A model generated the notes under the pieces. That model had not been told where the DNA came from, made no database searches, and was given only the letters and a program-made list of their open reading frames with translations. This document shows, piece by piece, positions 1-13,255 of a DNA stretch of 64,000 nt (positions are counted from its first letter, which is position 1; every line of letters begins with the position of its first letter). Source of the stretch: Aegilops tauschii subsp. strangulata (Eukaryota > Streptophyta > Magnoliopsida > Poales > Poaceae); NCBI RefSeq assembly GCF_002575655.3, contig NC_053037.3:49426242-49490241 (forward strand). Reading direction: 5' to 3'. Position numbers and translations under genes: made by a program.

Positions 1-919
1 TATTTACATTTTTGGGTTAAATATCTGTTGCTGTTGTGAATTTCACTTGAATACGTACTTCTATCTGTTTGTGATGCAATAGAGGGGTTGAATCTCTCCT
101 GTCTTGGGACAGGAAGGCTTTTTTTTATGGTGCATCGTCACAACTAATTAGCAGTAAGAGAGCACATACGGTTAGTTATGTTAGTGCATCTCTAACCGAT
201 CCCTTATAATCGGTTAGAGGAGGATAAACTCACGTTTTCTCCTCTAAAGTGCACCTAACCGAACCCTTATAACTGTTAGTGGAGTATATTTTTTACTCCG
301 TGGTGGCCGTGACCTTTAAACATACTCGGCCGCTCACCCGCGGAGTAAAAATTCCCCACACCTCTCCTCCTCTTCCATTCCGCCGCTGCCCAAGCCCCGC
401 CGGCGTGCCCCCATCCACTCCGGCGCCACCCCGCCGCCAAAAATGGCCGGATTCGGCCATTTTAAGTGAAGAAATCTGTGAGTCTAGCTGTGTTGATTTT
501 GTGTAAACACTGGACAGTGGTCTGCTAATTATATGATGTGTACTCTTAAGTTTGAGATATCATGATAATCACCCGGGTGACCTTTTTGACTGTGCAAATA
601 CTTCATTCTTATATCTGTTCATTGTGTTATACAGAGTTTGGATGATTTTATATGTCACACTCACTTCATTCTTCAACCGTGAATCAGTAGGTGCAGAATA
701 CTGGGCACAAATAGCTTGTAATTTGCTTGATAGTTCATTTTTTTTTTGTATCGACCTAACTTATTCTTTGGATACAGTTCATGTTATAGAAATATAAGGC
801 TTCCTCTGTCCAAAACTCTACTGTACTCCTCTGTTCAGCATATTTTCCAACCTTTTCGTTTTGGTTATTACCATTGTTATATTTTAAACTTTTCTTCTGA
901 TGTTTACTTACATTTTCAG
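1..919 (+). other. Intron or 5' region of the OCRE/G-patch gene
   Basis: No exon that fits the downstream reading frame was found here. The first recognised exon (920) begins in mid-codon and needs two bases from an upstream exon; in relatives that exon encodes the start of the OCRE motif. I therefore read this stretch as mostly intron. It holds a two-copy repeat with a hairpin (185-287) and a GC-rich patch (about 320-450) that ends in an ATG in good context (443) followed by only eight codons. The patch could be an alternative first exon or a transposon-borne fragment. Confidence 0.45.
185..287. repeat. Two-copy direct repeat with a 10-bp hairpin
   Basis: A unit of about 40 bp beginning GTGCATCTCTAACCGA recurs at about 250 as GTGCACCTAACCGAACCC. 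The first copy is palindromic: a 10-base arm at 191-200 pairs with 209-218 around an 8-base loop. The arrangement looks like the end of a small DNA transposon. The family was not recognised. Confidence 0.45.
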
Positions 920-3900
920 TACTGGGTTTTACCATGACCCTGTCGCTGGCTGGTACTACAGCAGCACAGATGGTCAGTACTACATCTATGAGAATGGAGA
1001 TTACGTGTTATGGACTTCAGATGTGGTACTTACAAGTTCATCTGGTTCCTCAAAATTTCTCAACGTATCATTGTCTTGTGTGATCTTACACCCATGTCCA
1101 TATTCAAACAGGGCAAGGAACCCAATGTACAGAGTCCATGTGATGAAGCTAGCCAAAGTTTCCTGGAATCCTCTTGTAAGTCTCATTAGTTGATAATGCT
1201 GCAACTTTTGAGGGCATATTTGTTCGGCATCTATATCTATCTTGGAATTAATTGTTGAAATACAAACATGCGATCTTTAGCTTCAGAACAGTAACACCAG
1301 CCATATCTGAAAGGGAAACCTGTAGTACAGTGTTGTAGTTTTGTTTTTCTTGTATAGAAAGGGTCCAGGCTATCTTTTTGGGAAACAAATCATGAGAAAT
1401 AGAAGTCTTTGTAACAGTTGGTATTGGAAAGATAATGCGATATTTTTTTTACATTTAATAGCAGGGCCGGAACCGGATATTCCACATCAACCGCCATCAG
1501 AATGGTTCTTGCATAAATAATCACTCTCTCTTATCTGATAAACATCTTTTTTAGACACCTGATTCTTTTGCGCTTGATTCTGTTATTCTTTTACAGGCTG
1601 GAGGAAACACTAATTAACATGTATTTATCAGGATACTCTAATATAGAGGTCAGCACTGAAAATTTACTACGAGAATCACAGATAAGTGGTTAGTAACTTG
1701 AATTATTGCTGTTTTCCCCTACCTTCTTGTATTGTGAGATGCTGAAAGTCTGCACTGGCAATTCTAATAAATTTATTATGGTCACCAGAGGAAGGCAAAA
1801 GTGATGAAGTTGAGAATAAACTCAGTAACGTGGCTTCAGATAATGCGTCAGACTCTCTGAATGATGCTACATTACAGCAAATAGAAGATAAAATGGAAAT
1901 CGAGAACTTCACAGCTGTGCATGAATCTGTAAGGGAAGGTGAGGGACCATCATATTACTATCTTCATTTTATTTACTGAAATGCTGAGCACTGACACATA
2001 TGAGGGATTATCTGGTGTGTTGTCTCTGTGATGTGTGCGTCTTACTGATATTTTGCTTTGCATATTGTTTCCCCAGAAGAAGAGAAATGGCTTTCTCAGT
2101 ATGGTCAAGTAGAGAGAGTAAATGATGAGCTGCCATTGTTTCCGAGCGTTGATCTTTGGGACTGGCATATGGTCACAGAACCTGATAGCAAAGGTCAGCC
2201 CATGACTAGGCTTGTGGGACGTTTAACTAGGGGTTCTAGTAAGCTTCATCCTTCCCTGCCTGCTCGTGGTGGCCTTCTAAGAACCGCTCCTGTGCGTGAA
2301 GTTCATCTTGATCTTGTACGTGTTTCATCAGGTAAGACTGGATACTTGGATAGGGTAGAAAGATAGGAATGTGCACCGCTCTTTTGGTACCAAGGCATAG
2401 ATGGTTTTCCTTCCTAATATACTCTCTCCGTCCTCAAATAAGTGGACATATAGAAATTTTAAGACAGATTATGGAGTGGAGTAGAAAATGCATTGGGAAG
2501 GTGCAAGCCACTATCTCTGTCCTCTTTAATTCCCCACCTCCACTGAGCTAAGTGCATGTAGAAAATGAGGAGACCATGTGTTGAGTGTTATTGGGCTTGA
2601 TTCCCATGTGATGAGGGAGAAACATTTTTTCTACTTTAAAGTGCATTGGGAAGATAGAAGTACACTCTTTTGTGGACAAATTTCGAATGCTAAACATACA
2701 CTTATTTGAGGACGGAGGGAGTAAGTAAGTTTCTTTTGCTGAAACTTGAATATAATACGATGGAATTTTCTATATCAGGTACCATTATTAAAGCTTACAA
2801 TAAGACAGAATACTGAATACTGTGAAGAAAAATTTCCGCTGTTCTTTGGTTAACAATTATTTGGCCTAAAACTCCATGTAATACTTATACTAGTACTCAT
2901 GTATCAGGGAAGCTCTACAGGCTAAGGAACCCAAGCAGAAAATACCTGGCCTCTTTATCAGCGTATGACTCTTCGAATCCAACAAAAGATTGGGCTTTTC
3001 CTGACCTATATGCCAACCCTAATAACAATTCAGATAAGCAGTCTACTGCATGTTGTCTGTCTGATGTTGCTCATGAATCTTCTACCGGGGAAGGTGTTTC
3101 AGCTGCTAGTGGCAAGGTAAGTTAATGTTTAACTGATTCCTCTTGTTGCTGAAATATTGTCTAACCTGTTTGTTTCCCAACAATTTATTGAGACTCAAAC
3201 CCATTTGTAGATCTATGTGCCAATTATTGTCTAGCACCCTTTTCAGGGACATTAAGTTGGTTTTGACAGTGTTGAACTTTGTGCTATTTTCAGCTTATTA
3301 GTGAATTTTGAATTTTGCAACCTATTTGTTTGTCATCTCATGCCACATTGGAGATTATATGATTGGAAGCAATTGTAAAAAACATAGAAGAAATCTTAAA
3401 GGCTAGAGGAAGCATCAATGCTTCCTTTGTCTAGTGAGTACTACTAGGTAACAATTTGAATGGCCAACGTTAAACTCTAGAGGTTTGATACTTATATAGA
3501 CAGAGACTTATTAATTATTTTATGCCAACAATGCTTTCCATTGAATTATAATTTTATTGACAGTAGTATTATGGCTTATGTACACTATTTAGCCTGATTC
3601 TCGGTGTTTTAAACAATGTGTATGCATGGTTGAAAAGTTAAATAAAGTACTGTATCATATTGCTATATCAAAATACATTGACAATGCTATATTGCTCCAT
3701 GTTCTAATCTTTCTTAAATTCATCATGTATAGAAGTTTGGAGTACCACCTCTGTTGAATTGTTTCCTTACACAGCCACGTTTTGTAAATAACAAAACTTA
3801 AAGCATCAGCACTGATGTTCTTGACAACAATATTCTGAGATTTTTGCAATATTTGTAGGAGCACAAGATAAATACTTATAGGGACAGGGCTGCTGAGAGA

Positions 3901-4608
3901 AGAAAGCTACACCGCGGCTTAGGGATAGGACCTGGGCAGAAGCAAAGTAACGGCATGAGTTCTGATGAATATGAAGAGGCAATCGAGGACATGGACTCCT
4001 TGGGAGCTGGACCAGTTGATATGAACTTATGTTCCAGCGGTTTGAAGTCTGCCAAGAGAATCATGGAGAACATGGGCTGGAAAGAAGTATGTGCCTATCT
4101 TATCTGTACTGTTGGACTTGGTATATGCCTTTGCATTCTAGGATGGAAAAAAATATACTAACAAGAACAACGAGAAAAAAATCCAACTCTATACGAACAA
4201 AAAATATTCTGTATATATAGTTTTTCGTAAACACTACTTCCCTCGTATCTCAGTGCCTGAGGACATCAGGGCAGACATATCTACGAAGTAACATATTTTC
4301 TACAGTTATTTCTCTTTTGTGTGCTAAAATCGTTTCTGAACCAACGGTGATAAGCGATTATTAAAATTAAGTATAATATTTGGTGAAGCATGTTTTTCAT
4401 TGATCAGTTTTTTTAGCAAACACATAGCAAAATATTGATAACTAATCTATTTCTTACACCAAATATTCGACTTTCCTATTGATTTTGTTTTATCGTCAAA
4501 CTTGTTTAGGGAGAGGCTCTTGGTAAAAGCAGACAGGGTATTGTAGAACCTATACAGCCTACTTTCAACAAACATGGTGCTGGTTTGGGTTGGAGTCAAA
4601 CCCGCTGA
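920..4608 (+). CDS. OCRE and G-patch domain protein (5' partial)
   Basis: Nine exons join in phase with GT-AG borders: 920-1025, 1112-1175, 1465-1504, 1597-1688, 1789-1938, 2077-2331, 2908-3116, 3859-4086 and 4510-4608, giving about 413 residues to a TGA stop. Exon 1 encodes the aromatic OCRE repeat (GFYHDPVAGWYY, then DGQYYIYENGDYVL). A low-complexity acidic stretch follows, then a conserved central block (DLWDWHM...RLVGRLTRG). The C-terminus is a G-patch-like segment (MENMGWKEGEALGK...GLGW). The order matches plant D111/G-patch proteins such as Arabidopsis At5g26610 and animal AGGF1. OCRE and G-patch proteins usually act in nuclear RNA processing; that role is inferred by family. The N-terminal exon lies outside the window. 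No internal stop or frameshift was seen, so the gene looks functional. Exon 3 is only 40 bases, but both its phases fit. Confidence 0.88.
2420..2723. mobile_element. Stowaway-type MITE in an intron
   Basis: The terminal inverted repeats read ACTCTCTCCGTCCTCAAATA on the left and the matching reverse complement (TATTTGAGGACGGAGGGAGT) on the right, with TA at the borders. This is the classic Stowaway (Tc1/Mariner) terminus. The element is about 300 bp, noncoding, and lies in the intron between the exons ending at 2331 and starting at 2908. Confidence 0.88.
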
Positions 4609-6570
4609 GATGTTCTAATCTCTGAACCCCTGTACATGGTGATTCCAGCGCACATTGTTTTTACCTCCAGAGGTAAATTTTGCATCTAATAAGATAGTGA
4701 GAATGCACCAAATTTATATATTCATTAGTTTGCACAGCTTCTCTCACGCATCTTAAAAATTGGAACTTATTAACTCATACTGGGGAGCATATGTTGAACA
4801 TAATTTGCTATCTGAGACATGGAAATTCACTGACTATTGTTTTTGGTTATATCTTGAAAGTGTAAGTAGTAACTTCTCAAACTTTGGCATGGTTGATTGA
4901 GGTGTAACTTCTTCTATGCAGGATAGGTGTAACAGATTCATGATCATCGCGGCAGTCCTGACTGTTCCAAGGACATTGTATTACTAATGCAGTAAAGGTT
5001 CTGTTTCCGACTTATGTTTAATTTTATCCTGTACTGCATGTAGGAAACCTATTGTGTAGCTGAAATTGTCTGGATTAAAATCCTTAAGGATGGCTTTACC
5101 TGTCGTTTTAATATAATCTACATATTTTGTGCTTTTCCACCTGAGACCTGATAAAATGTGCAACGACCTGGAATTGCTCTTGTTAACACTATTTATTTCT
5201 CTATTTGCAATGTGATAAAATGCTTTTAAACCTGTGGATCTTTGATCATGCTTTTTTCTTAGGTGTAGTTTGTAGTAGATGCAATTATTTTCTACTTACG
5301 AGGCGCTAGGATACCATCATATCATAAACATATTTCTTTGGAAGTAGTGCTATGCTATGGATTTCAGCTTCATTATCTTATTTAATGTCATTTGACTGAC
5401 AACTACCTCAGTTCTTCAAGAAATTGCATTCATTGGATCGATGTAGAACAGTAGCCGAGGTTCATAAAAATGCTAGAGCGGAACTCTTGGACGTGTCACT
5501 ATGCTACGACGCAAGTGAAAGAGCACAATTGGGGTCTAATAGGATTGATTAGTCATCCTGGTCCTGCATTTCATGCTGTGTGAATTAGTACCTTGGATAA
5601 GCAAGTCTCTTGCATATGACAAAAGACGCTGAGATCATATGATCAAAGTGTACCGAAAAGTAAAGTTAGTCTTCCTTGGGAGTGATTAACAATCTAAATG
5701 TTTTGGGAGGAGGCTGGGGCTGCTCATTGTGCACAAGCAAGGTATATATGTACCGCATATGACAAAAGACCAATGAGATCACAGAGAGGAGGGAAGAGGG
5801 GTGGTTAGGACTTATTATATGTGTACTTTTGGCCTAATTGCTTTCTAGGGCGGAAAGAAACCAAAGGGCTCAATTCCACGACCCTGGAAACCCGGCACTG
5901 CGCCCAATATGGCTATGTAAAGAACAGTTCTTGGTGTGGCAGTCACTCTGATGTGGGTTCAACTGCCCAAGTGTGAGTTGACGCCAGAGCAACTCTGACG
6001 TGGGTTCGAACTACTATTTGAATTTACAGTGATTTACTAGTACTTTAGTGTGCATAATTCATCGTGATTGTCTGCATCTTTTGTTGCTAAGATTCATCAT
6101 CATACCTTATGCGCGTTTCTTCGTCCTGCAGGCACCAGAGGATACTGTGGAAATTCGAATTTCAGCAGCGGTTACCATAGATTCACGGAGTTCTTACTCC
6201 TTTTGTGACTAATCTATTTCGATTTGTAAATATAACAAGAGGAAGCATTTGATGTGATGGTCAAAATATCTATCTGGTGTTAGTTGATTTGCTGGCCCCG
6301 ACCCTTAGCTCATGAAACCGATTCACTCTTATGAAGCCGCGGTAAAGAGGATTGATCCATGTGAAGGACGAGGTGAAACCGAAGAACATGCGATAAACAA
6401 ACACAAGGAAAACCAACACAACTTGGGAGATTTTTCATTGGAGTTGCAGACACTTGTTCTTCTGGACAGTTGAAGCCTTATGGTGAAGCTCTCCTCCATC
6501 AATCTACGAAGGCATTACCAGTTCCTATTAGGTAAAGCACACAAACGTAACTCTCTTACTCCTAGATAAT
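4609..6570 (+). other. 3' untranslated and downstream region of the G-patch gene
   Basis: No convincing coding sequence. It begins with the 3' UTR. Two copies of GCATATGACAAAAGAC occur near 5613 and 5756, and two similar CTCTGAYGTGGGTTC segments near 5948 and 5994. A pyrimidine tract plus TGCAG near 6122-6131 could be a splice acceptor of a 3' UTR intron, which is unproven. The region ends at the target site of the solo LTR (ATAAT, 6566-6570). Confidence 0.4.
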
Positions 6571-7532
6571 TGTGACGCCCTCGATTCAATCGTACTCTAA
6601 TCATACACGCAAATGTGTACGATCAAGATCAAGGACTCACGAGAAGATATCACAACACAACTCTAGACACAAATTAAAATAATACAAGCTTTATATTACA
6701 AGCCAGGGGCCTCGAGGGCTCGAATACATAAGCTAGATTACACAAGAGTCAGCGGAAGCAACAATATCTGAGTACACACATGAGTTAGACAAGTTTGCCT
6801 TAAGAAGGCTAGCACAAAAGTAGCAATGATCAAAAAGGCAAGGCCTCCTGCCTAGGAGCCTCCTAGTTGTCGACGGTCTCCACGTAGTAGCAGGCATCGG
6901 CGGTGGCATCTGGCTCCTGTGCTCCGACATCTGGTTGCATCAACCGGAAAGGAGAAGAAAGGGGCAAAAGGGGGAGCAAAGCAACCGTGAGTACTCATCC
7001 AAAGTACTCGCAAGCAAGGATCTACACTACATATGCAACATTATCAAAGGAAGGATGTATATGTGGACTGGGCTGCAGAAATGCTAGAATAGAGAGAAGG
7101 CCTAGTCCTATCGAAGACTAGCATTTTCTGGAAACCACCATCTTGCAGCAACAGGAGGAAGTAGAGTAGCATAAAGTAAAGTAGTAGTAGTGTTATCAAC
7201 CTCGGCCAGAGATCCTTTCTCGACTCCCTGCGAGAAAGCAATCCTAGAGCCATACTATCCAGTTATCATCCAATATCCAAGTCTCATCTCAAGTATCCAG
7301 TTCTAGTTGTATCGATCGGGATACAACTCCAAGTGTCCGTTATCGTAGGACAGGCTATCGATAGATGTTTTCTTCCCTGCAGGGGTGCACCAACTTACCC
7401 ACCATGCTCGATTAACTCCGGCCGGACACACTTTCCTGGGTCATGCCCGGCCTCGGCCAAACAATACGCCGCAACCCGACCTAGGCTTCATAGAGAGGTC
7501 AAGCACGCCGAACTAAACCTATGCCCCCAGGG

Positions 7533-9243
7533 TGATGGGGATCGTAGCAGAAATTTAAAATTTTCTACGCATCACCAAGATCCATCTATGGAGTGTACTA
7601 GCAACGAGAGGGAAGGAGTGCATCTTCATACCCTTGTAGATCGCGAGCGGAAGCGTTCAAGTGAACGGGGTTGATGGAGTCGTACTCGTCGTGATCCAAA
7701 TCACCGATGACCGAGTGCCGAACGGACGGCACCTCCGCGTTCAACACACGTACGGAGCAGCGACGTCTCCTCCTTCTTGATCCAGCAAGGGGAAAGGAGA
7801 GGTTGACGGAGATCCAGCAGCACGACGGCGTGGTGGTGGAAGTAGCGGGAATCCCGGCAGGGCTTCGCCGAGCGCAAGCGGGAGGGAGAGGTGTTGCAGG
7901 GGGAGAGGGAGGCGCCAGGGGCTGTAGTGCTGCTGCCCTCCCTCCCCCCACTATTTATAGGGGTCCTGGGGGGGCGTCGGCCACCCTGGAGATCCCATCT
8001 GAGGGGGGGCGGCGGCCAAGGGGGTGGCTTGCCCCCCAAGGCAAGTGGGGCGCCCCCACCCCTAGGGTTTCCAACCCTAGGCGCAGGGGGAGGCCCAAGG
8101 GGGGGCGCCCCAGCCCACTAAGGGCTGGTTCCCTTCCCACTTCAGCCCATGGGGCCCTCCGGGATAGGTGGCCCCACCCGGTGGACCCCCGGGAACCTTC
8201 CGGTGGTCCCGGTACAATACCGATAACCCCCGAAACTTTCCCGGTGGCCGAAACTGGACTTCCTATATACAATTCTTCACCTCCGGACCATTCCGGAACT
8301 CCTCGTGACATCCGGGATCTCATCCGGGACTCCGAACAACTTTCGGGTTTCCGCATACTAATATCTCTACAACCCTAGCGTCACTGAACCTTAAGTGTGT
8401 AGACCCTACGGGTTCGGGAGACATGCAGACATGACCGAGACGCCTCTCCGGTCAATAACCAACAGCGGGATCTGGATACCCATGTTGGCTCCCACATGTT
8501 CCACGATGATCTCATCGGATGAACCACGATGTCGAGGATTCAATCAATCCCGTATACAATTCCCTTTGTCAATCGGTACGTTACTTGCCCGAGATTCGAT
8601 CGTCGGTATCCCAATACCTTGTTCAATCTCGTTACCGGCAAGTCACTTTACTCGTACCGTAATGCATGATCCCGTGACTAACTCCTTAGTCACATTGAGC
8701 TCATTATGATGATGCATTACCGAGTGGGCCCAGAGATACCTCTCCGTCATACGGAGTGACAAATCCCAGTCTCGATCCGTGCCAACCCAACAGACACTTT
8801 CGGAGATACCCGTAGTGCACCTTTATAGTCACCCAGTTACGTTTTGACGTTTGGCACACCCAAAGCACTCCTACGGTATCCGGGAGTTGCACGATCTCAT
8901 GGTCTAAGGAAATGATACTTGACATTGAAAAAGCTCTAGCAAACGAACTACACGATCTTTGTGCTATGCTTAGGATTGGGTCTTGTCCATCACATCATTC
9001 TCCTAATGATGTGATCCCGTTATCAATGACATCCAATGTCCATAGTCAGGAAACCATGACTATCCGTTGATCAACGAGCTAGTCAACTAGAGGCTCACTA
9101 GGGACATATTGTGGTCTATGTATTCACACATGTATTACGATTTCCGGATAATACAATTATAGCATGAACAATAGACAATTATCATGAACAAAGAAATATA
9201 ATAATAACCATTTTATTATTGCCTCTAGGGCATATTTCCAACA
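7533..9243 (-). repeat. 3' LTR of copia copy 1
   Basis: Read on the minus strand it starts TGTTGGAAATATGCCCTAGA at 9243 and ends at 7533. The outer terminal base is changed so that the end reads ...CCCCATCA instead of the usual CCCCAACA. The polypurine tract is directly adjacent. Several ORFs inside it are shadows of LTR sequence; the same ones recur in the other LTR. Confidence 0.95.
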
Positions 9244-9261
9244 GTCTCCCACTTGCACTAG
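9244..9261 (-). other. Polypurine tract of copia copy 1
   Basis: The minus strand reads CTAGTGCAAGTGGGAGAC directly before the 3' LTR. It primes plus-strand DNA synthesis in LTR retrotransposons. The same sequence precedes the 3' LTR of copy 2 at 62956-62973. Confidence 0.85.
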
Positions 9262-9271
9262 AGTCAATAAT

Positions 9272-12200
9272 CTAGTTACATTGTGATGAATCAACACCCA
9301 TAGAGTTCTGGTGTTGATCATGTTTTGCTCTAGGGAGAGGTTTAGTCAACGGATCTGCTACATTCAGGTCCGTATGTACTTTACAAATATCTATGTCTCC
9401 ATTTTGAACACTTTCACGAATGGAGTTGAAGCGACTCTTGATATGCCTGGTCTTCCTGTGAAACCTGGGCTCCTTGGCAAGGGCAGTAGCTCCAGTGTTG
9501 TCACAGAAGAGAGTCATCGGGCCCGACGCATTGGGAATCACCCCTAGGTCGGTAATGAACTCCTTCATCCAGATTGCTTCTTGCGCTGCCTCTGAGGCTG
9601 CCATGTACTCCGCTTCACATGTAGATCCCGCCACGACGCTTTACTTGCAACTGCACCAGCTTACTGCCCCTCCATTCAAAATATACACGTATCCGGTTTG
9701 TGACTTCGAGTCATCCAGATCTGTGTCGAAGCTAGCGTCGACGTAAGCCTTTACGACGAGCTCTTCGTCACCTCCATAAACGAGAAACATATCCTTAGTC
9801 CTCTTCAGGTACTTTAGGATATTCTTGACCGCTGTCCAGTGTTCCATGCCGGGATTACTTTGGTACCTTCCTACCAAACTTACGGCAAGGTTTACATCAG
9901 GTCTGGTACACAGCATGGCATACATAATAGACCCTATGGCCGAGGCATAGGGGATGACACTCATCTTTTCTCTATTTTCTGCCATGGTCGGGCATTGAGC
10001 CGTGCTCAATTGCACACCTTGCAATACAGGCAATAACCCCTTCTTGGACTGATCCATATTGAACTTCTTCAATATCTTGTCAAGGTACGTACTCTGTGAA
10101 AGACCAATGAGGCGTCTTGATCTATCTCTATAGATCTTGATGCCTAATATATAAGCAGCTTCTCCAAGGTCCTTCATTGAAAAACACTTATTCAAGTAGG
10201 CCTTTATACTTTCCAAGAATTCTATATCATTTCCCATCAATAGTATGTCATCCACATATAATAAGAGAAATGCTACAGAGCTCCCACTCACTTTCTTGTA
10301 AACACAGGCTTCTCCATAAGTCTGTGTAAACCCAAACGCTTTGATCATCTCATCAAATCGAATGTTCCAACTCCGAGATGCTTGCACCAGCCCATAGATG
10401 GAGCGCTGGAGCTTGCATACCTTGTTAGCATTCTTAGGATCGACAAAACCTTCCGGCTGCATCATATACAATTCTTCCTTAAGAAAGCCGTTAAGGAATG
10501 CCATTTTGACGTCCATTTGCCATATCTCATAATCATAGAATGCGGCAATTGCTAACATGATTCCGACGGACTTTAGCTTCGCCACGGGTGATAAAGTCTC
10601 ATCGTAGTCAACCCCTTGAACTTGTCGATAACCCTTAGCGACAAGTCGAGCCTTATAGACGGTCACATTACCATCCGCGTCTGTCTTCTTCTTAAAGATC
10701 CATTTATTTTCTATGGCTCGCCGATCATCGGGCAAGTCAGTCAAAGTCCATACTTCGTTTTCATACATGGATCCTATCTCGGATTTCATGGCTTCTAGCC
10801 ATTTGTCGGAATCCGGGCCCGCCATCGCTTCTTCATAGTTCGAAGGTTCACCGTTGTCCAACAACATGATTTCCAGGACAGGGTTGCCGTACCACTCTGG
10901 TGCGGAACGTGTCCTTGTGGACCTACGAAGTTCAGCAGTAACTTGATCCGAAGCTTCATGATCATCATCATTAACTTCCTCCCCAGTCGGTGTAGGCACC
11001 ACAGGAACATCTTCCCGCGCTGCGCTACTTTCTGGTTCGGAAGGGGTGACTATCACCTCCTCAAGTTCCACTTTCCTCCCACTCAATTCTTTCGAGAGAA
11101 ACTCTTTCTCCAGAAAGGACCCGTTCTTGGCAACAAAGATTTTGCCTTCGGATCTGAGGTAGAAGGTATACCCAATGGTTTCCTTAGGGTATCCTATGAA
11201 GACGCATTTTTCCGACTTGGGTTCGAGCTTTTCAGGTTGAAGTTTCTTGACATAAGCATCGCATCCCCAAACTTTTAGAAACGACAGCTTAGGTTTCTTC
11301 CCAAACCATAATTCATACGGTGTCGTTTCAACGGATTTCGACGGAGCCCTATTTAAAGTGAATGCGGCAGTCTCTAAAGCATAGCCCCAAAATGAGAGCG
11401 GTAGATCGGTAAGAGATATCATAGATCGCACCATATCCAATAGAGTGCGATTACGACGTTAGGACACACCATTTCGCTGAGGTGTTCCAGGCGGCGTGAG
11501 TTGTGAAACTATTCCACATTTCCTTAAGTGTGTACCAAATTCGTGACTTAAATATTCTCCTCCATGATCTGATCGTAGGAACTTTATTTTCCTGTCACGT
11601 TGATTCTCAACCTCACTCTGAAATTCCTTGAACTTTTCAAAGGTTTCAGACTTGTGTTTCATTAGGTAGACATACCCATATCTACTCAAGTCATCAGTGA
11701 GAGTGAGAACATAACGATATCCTCCGCGAGCCTCAACACTCATTGGACCGCACACATCGGTATGTATGATTTCCAATAAGTTGGTTGCTCGCTCCATTGT
11801 TCCGGTGAACGGAGTCTTGGTCATTTTGCCCATGAGGCATGGTTCGCATGTGTCAAATGATTCATAATCGAGAGACTCTAAAAGTCCATCAGCATGGAGC
11901 TTCTTCATGCGCTTGACACCAATGTGACCAAGGCGGCAGTGCCACAAGTATGTGGGACTATCGTTATCAACTTTACATCTTTTGGTATTCACACTATGAA
12001 TATGTGTAACATCACGTTCGAGATTCATCAAGAATAAACCATTGACCAGCGGGGCATGACCATAAAACATATCTCTCATATAAATAGAACAACCATTATT
12101 CTCAGATTTAAATGAGTAGCCATCTCGAATTAAATGAGATCCTGATACAATGTTCATGCTCAAAGATGGCACTAAATAACAATTATTGAGGTTTAAAACT

Positions 12201-13255
12201 AATCCCGTTGGTAAATGTAGAGGTAGCGTGCCGACGGCGATCACATCGACCTTGGAACCATTCCCGGCGCGCATCGTCACCTCGTCCTTCGCCAGTCTCC
12301 GCTTATTCCGCAGCTCCTGTTTTGAGTTACAAATATGAGCAACCGCATCGGTATCAAATACCCAGGAGCTACTACGAGTACTGGTAAGGTACACATCAAT
12401 TACATGTATATCACATATACCTTTGGTGTTGCCGGCCTTCTTGTCCGCTAAGTATTTGGGGCAGTTCCGCTTCCAGTGACCACTTCCCTTGCAATAAAAG
12501 CACTCAGTCTCAGGCTTGGGTCCATTCCTTGGCTTCTTCCCGGCAACTGGCTTACCGGGCGCGGCAACTCCCTTGCCGTCCTTCTTGAAGTTCTTCTTAC
12601 CCTTGCCCTTCTTGAACTTAGTGGTTTTATTCACCATCAACACTTGATGTTCCTTTTTGATTTCCACCTCCGCTGATTTCAGCATTGAATATACCTCAGG
12701 AATGGTCTTTTCCATCCCCTACATATTGAAGTTCATCACAAAGCTCTTGTAGCTCGGTGGAAGCGACTAAAGGATTATGTCAATGACCGCGTCATCCGGG
12801 AGATTAACTCCCAGCTGAGACAAGCGGTTGTGTAACCCAGACATTCTGAGTATGTGCTCACTGACAGAACTATTTTCCTCCATTTTACAACTGAAGAACT
12901 TGTCGGAGACTTCATATCTCTCGACCCGGGCATGAGCTTGGAAAACCATTTTCAGCTCTTCGAACATCTCATATGCTCCGTGTTTCTCAAAACGCTTTTG
13001 GAGCCCCGGTTCTAAGCTGTAAAGCATGCCGCACTGAACGAGGGAGTAATCATCAGCACGTGATTGCCAAGCGTTCATAACGTCTTGGTTCTCTAGGATG
13101 GGTGCTTCACCTAGCGGTGCTTCTAGGACATAATCTTTCTTGGCAGCTATGAGGATGATCCTCAAGTTCCGGACCCAGTCCGTATAGTTGCTGCCATCAT
13201 CTTTCAGCTTGGTTTTCTCTAGGAACGCGTTGAAGTTGAGGGCAACGTGGGCCAT
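9272..13255 (-). pseudogene. Copia Gag-Pol polyprotein, one frame with four stops
   Basis: A single 1327-codon frame runs without a frameshift. It is broken by stops at 12767-12769, 12719-12721, 11459-11461 and 9641-9643. Domain order is Gag, protease, integrase, reverse transcriptase, RNase H, which defines Copia. Visible motifs: the zinc knuckle CFYCKGSGHWKRNC near residue 252; a protease motif near residue 301 reading DTD where copy 2 has DTG; the integrase HHCC region (RLGHIGVKRMKK...CEPC) and its catalytic acidic segments (HTDVCGP, RSDHGGEY); the RT motif YVDDILL; and RNase H (GSTCEAEYMA). By comparison with copy 2, three stops are C-to-T changes of glutamine codons and one is GAA to TAA. 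The altered protease motif would also disable processing. Product of a dead or trans-complemented copy. Confidence 0.93.

Noticed and set aside
7707..8378. Long ORFs on both strands (also 14729-14983 and 56981-57697)
   Set aside because: They lie in GC-rich copia LTR sequence and recur in each LTR; no domain.
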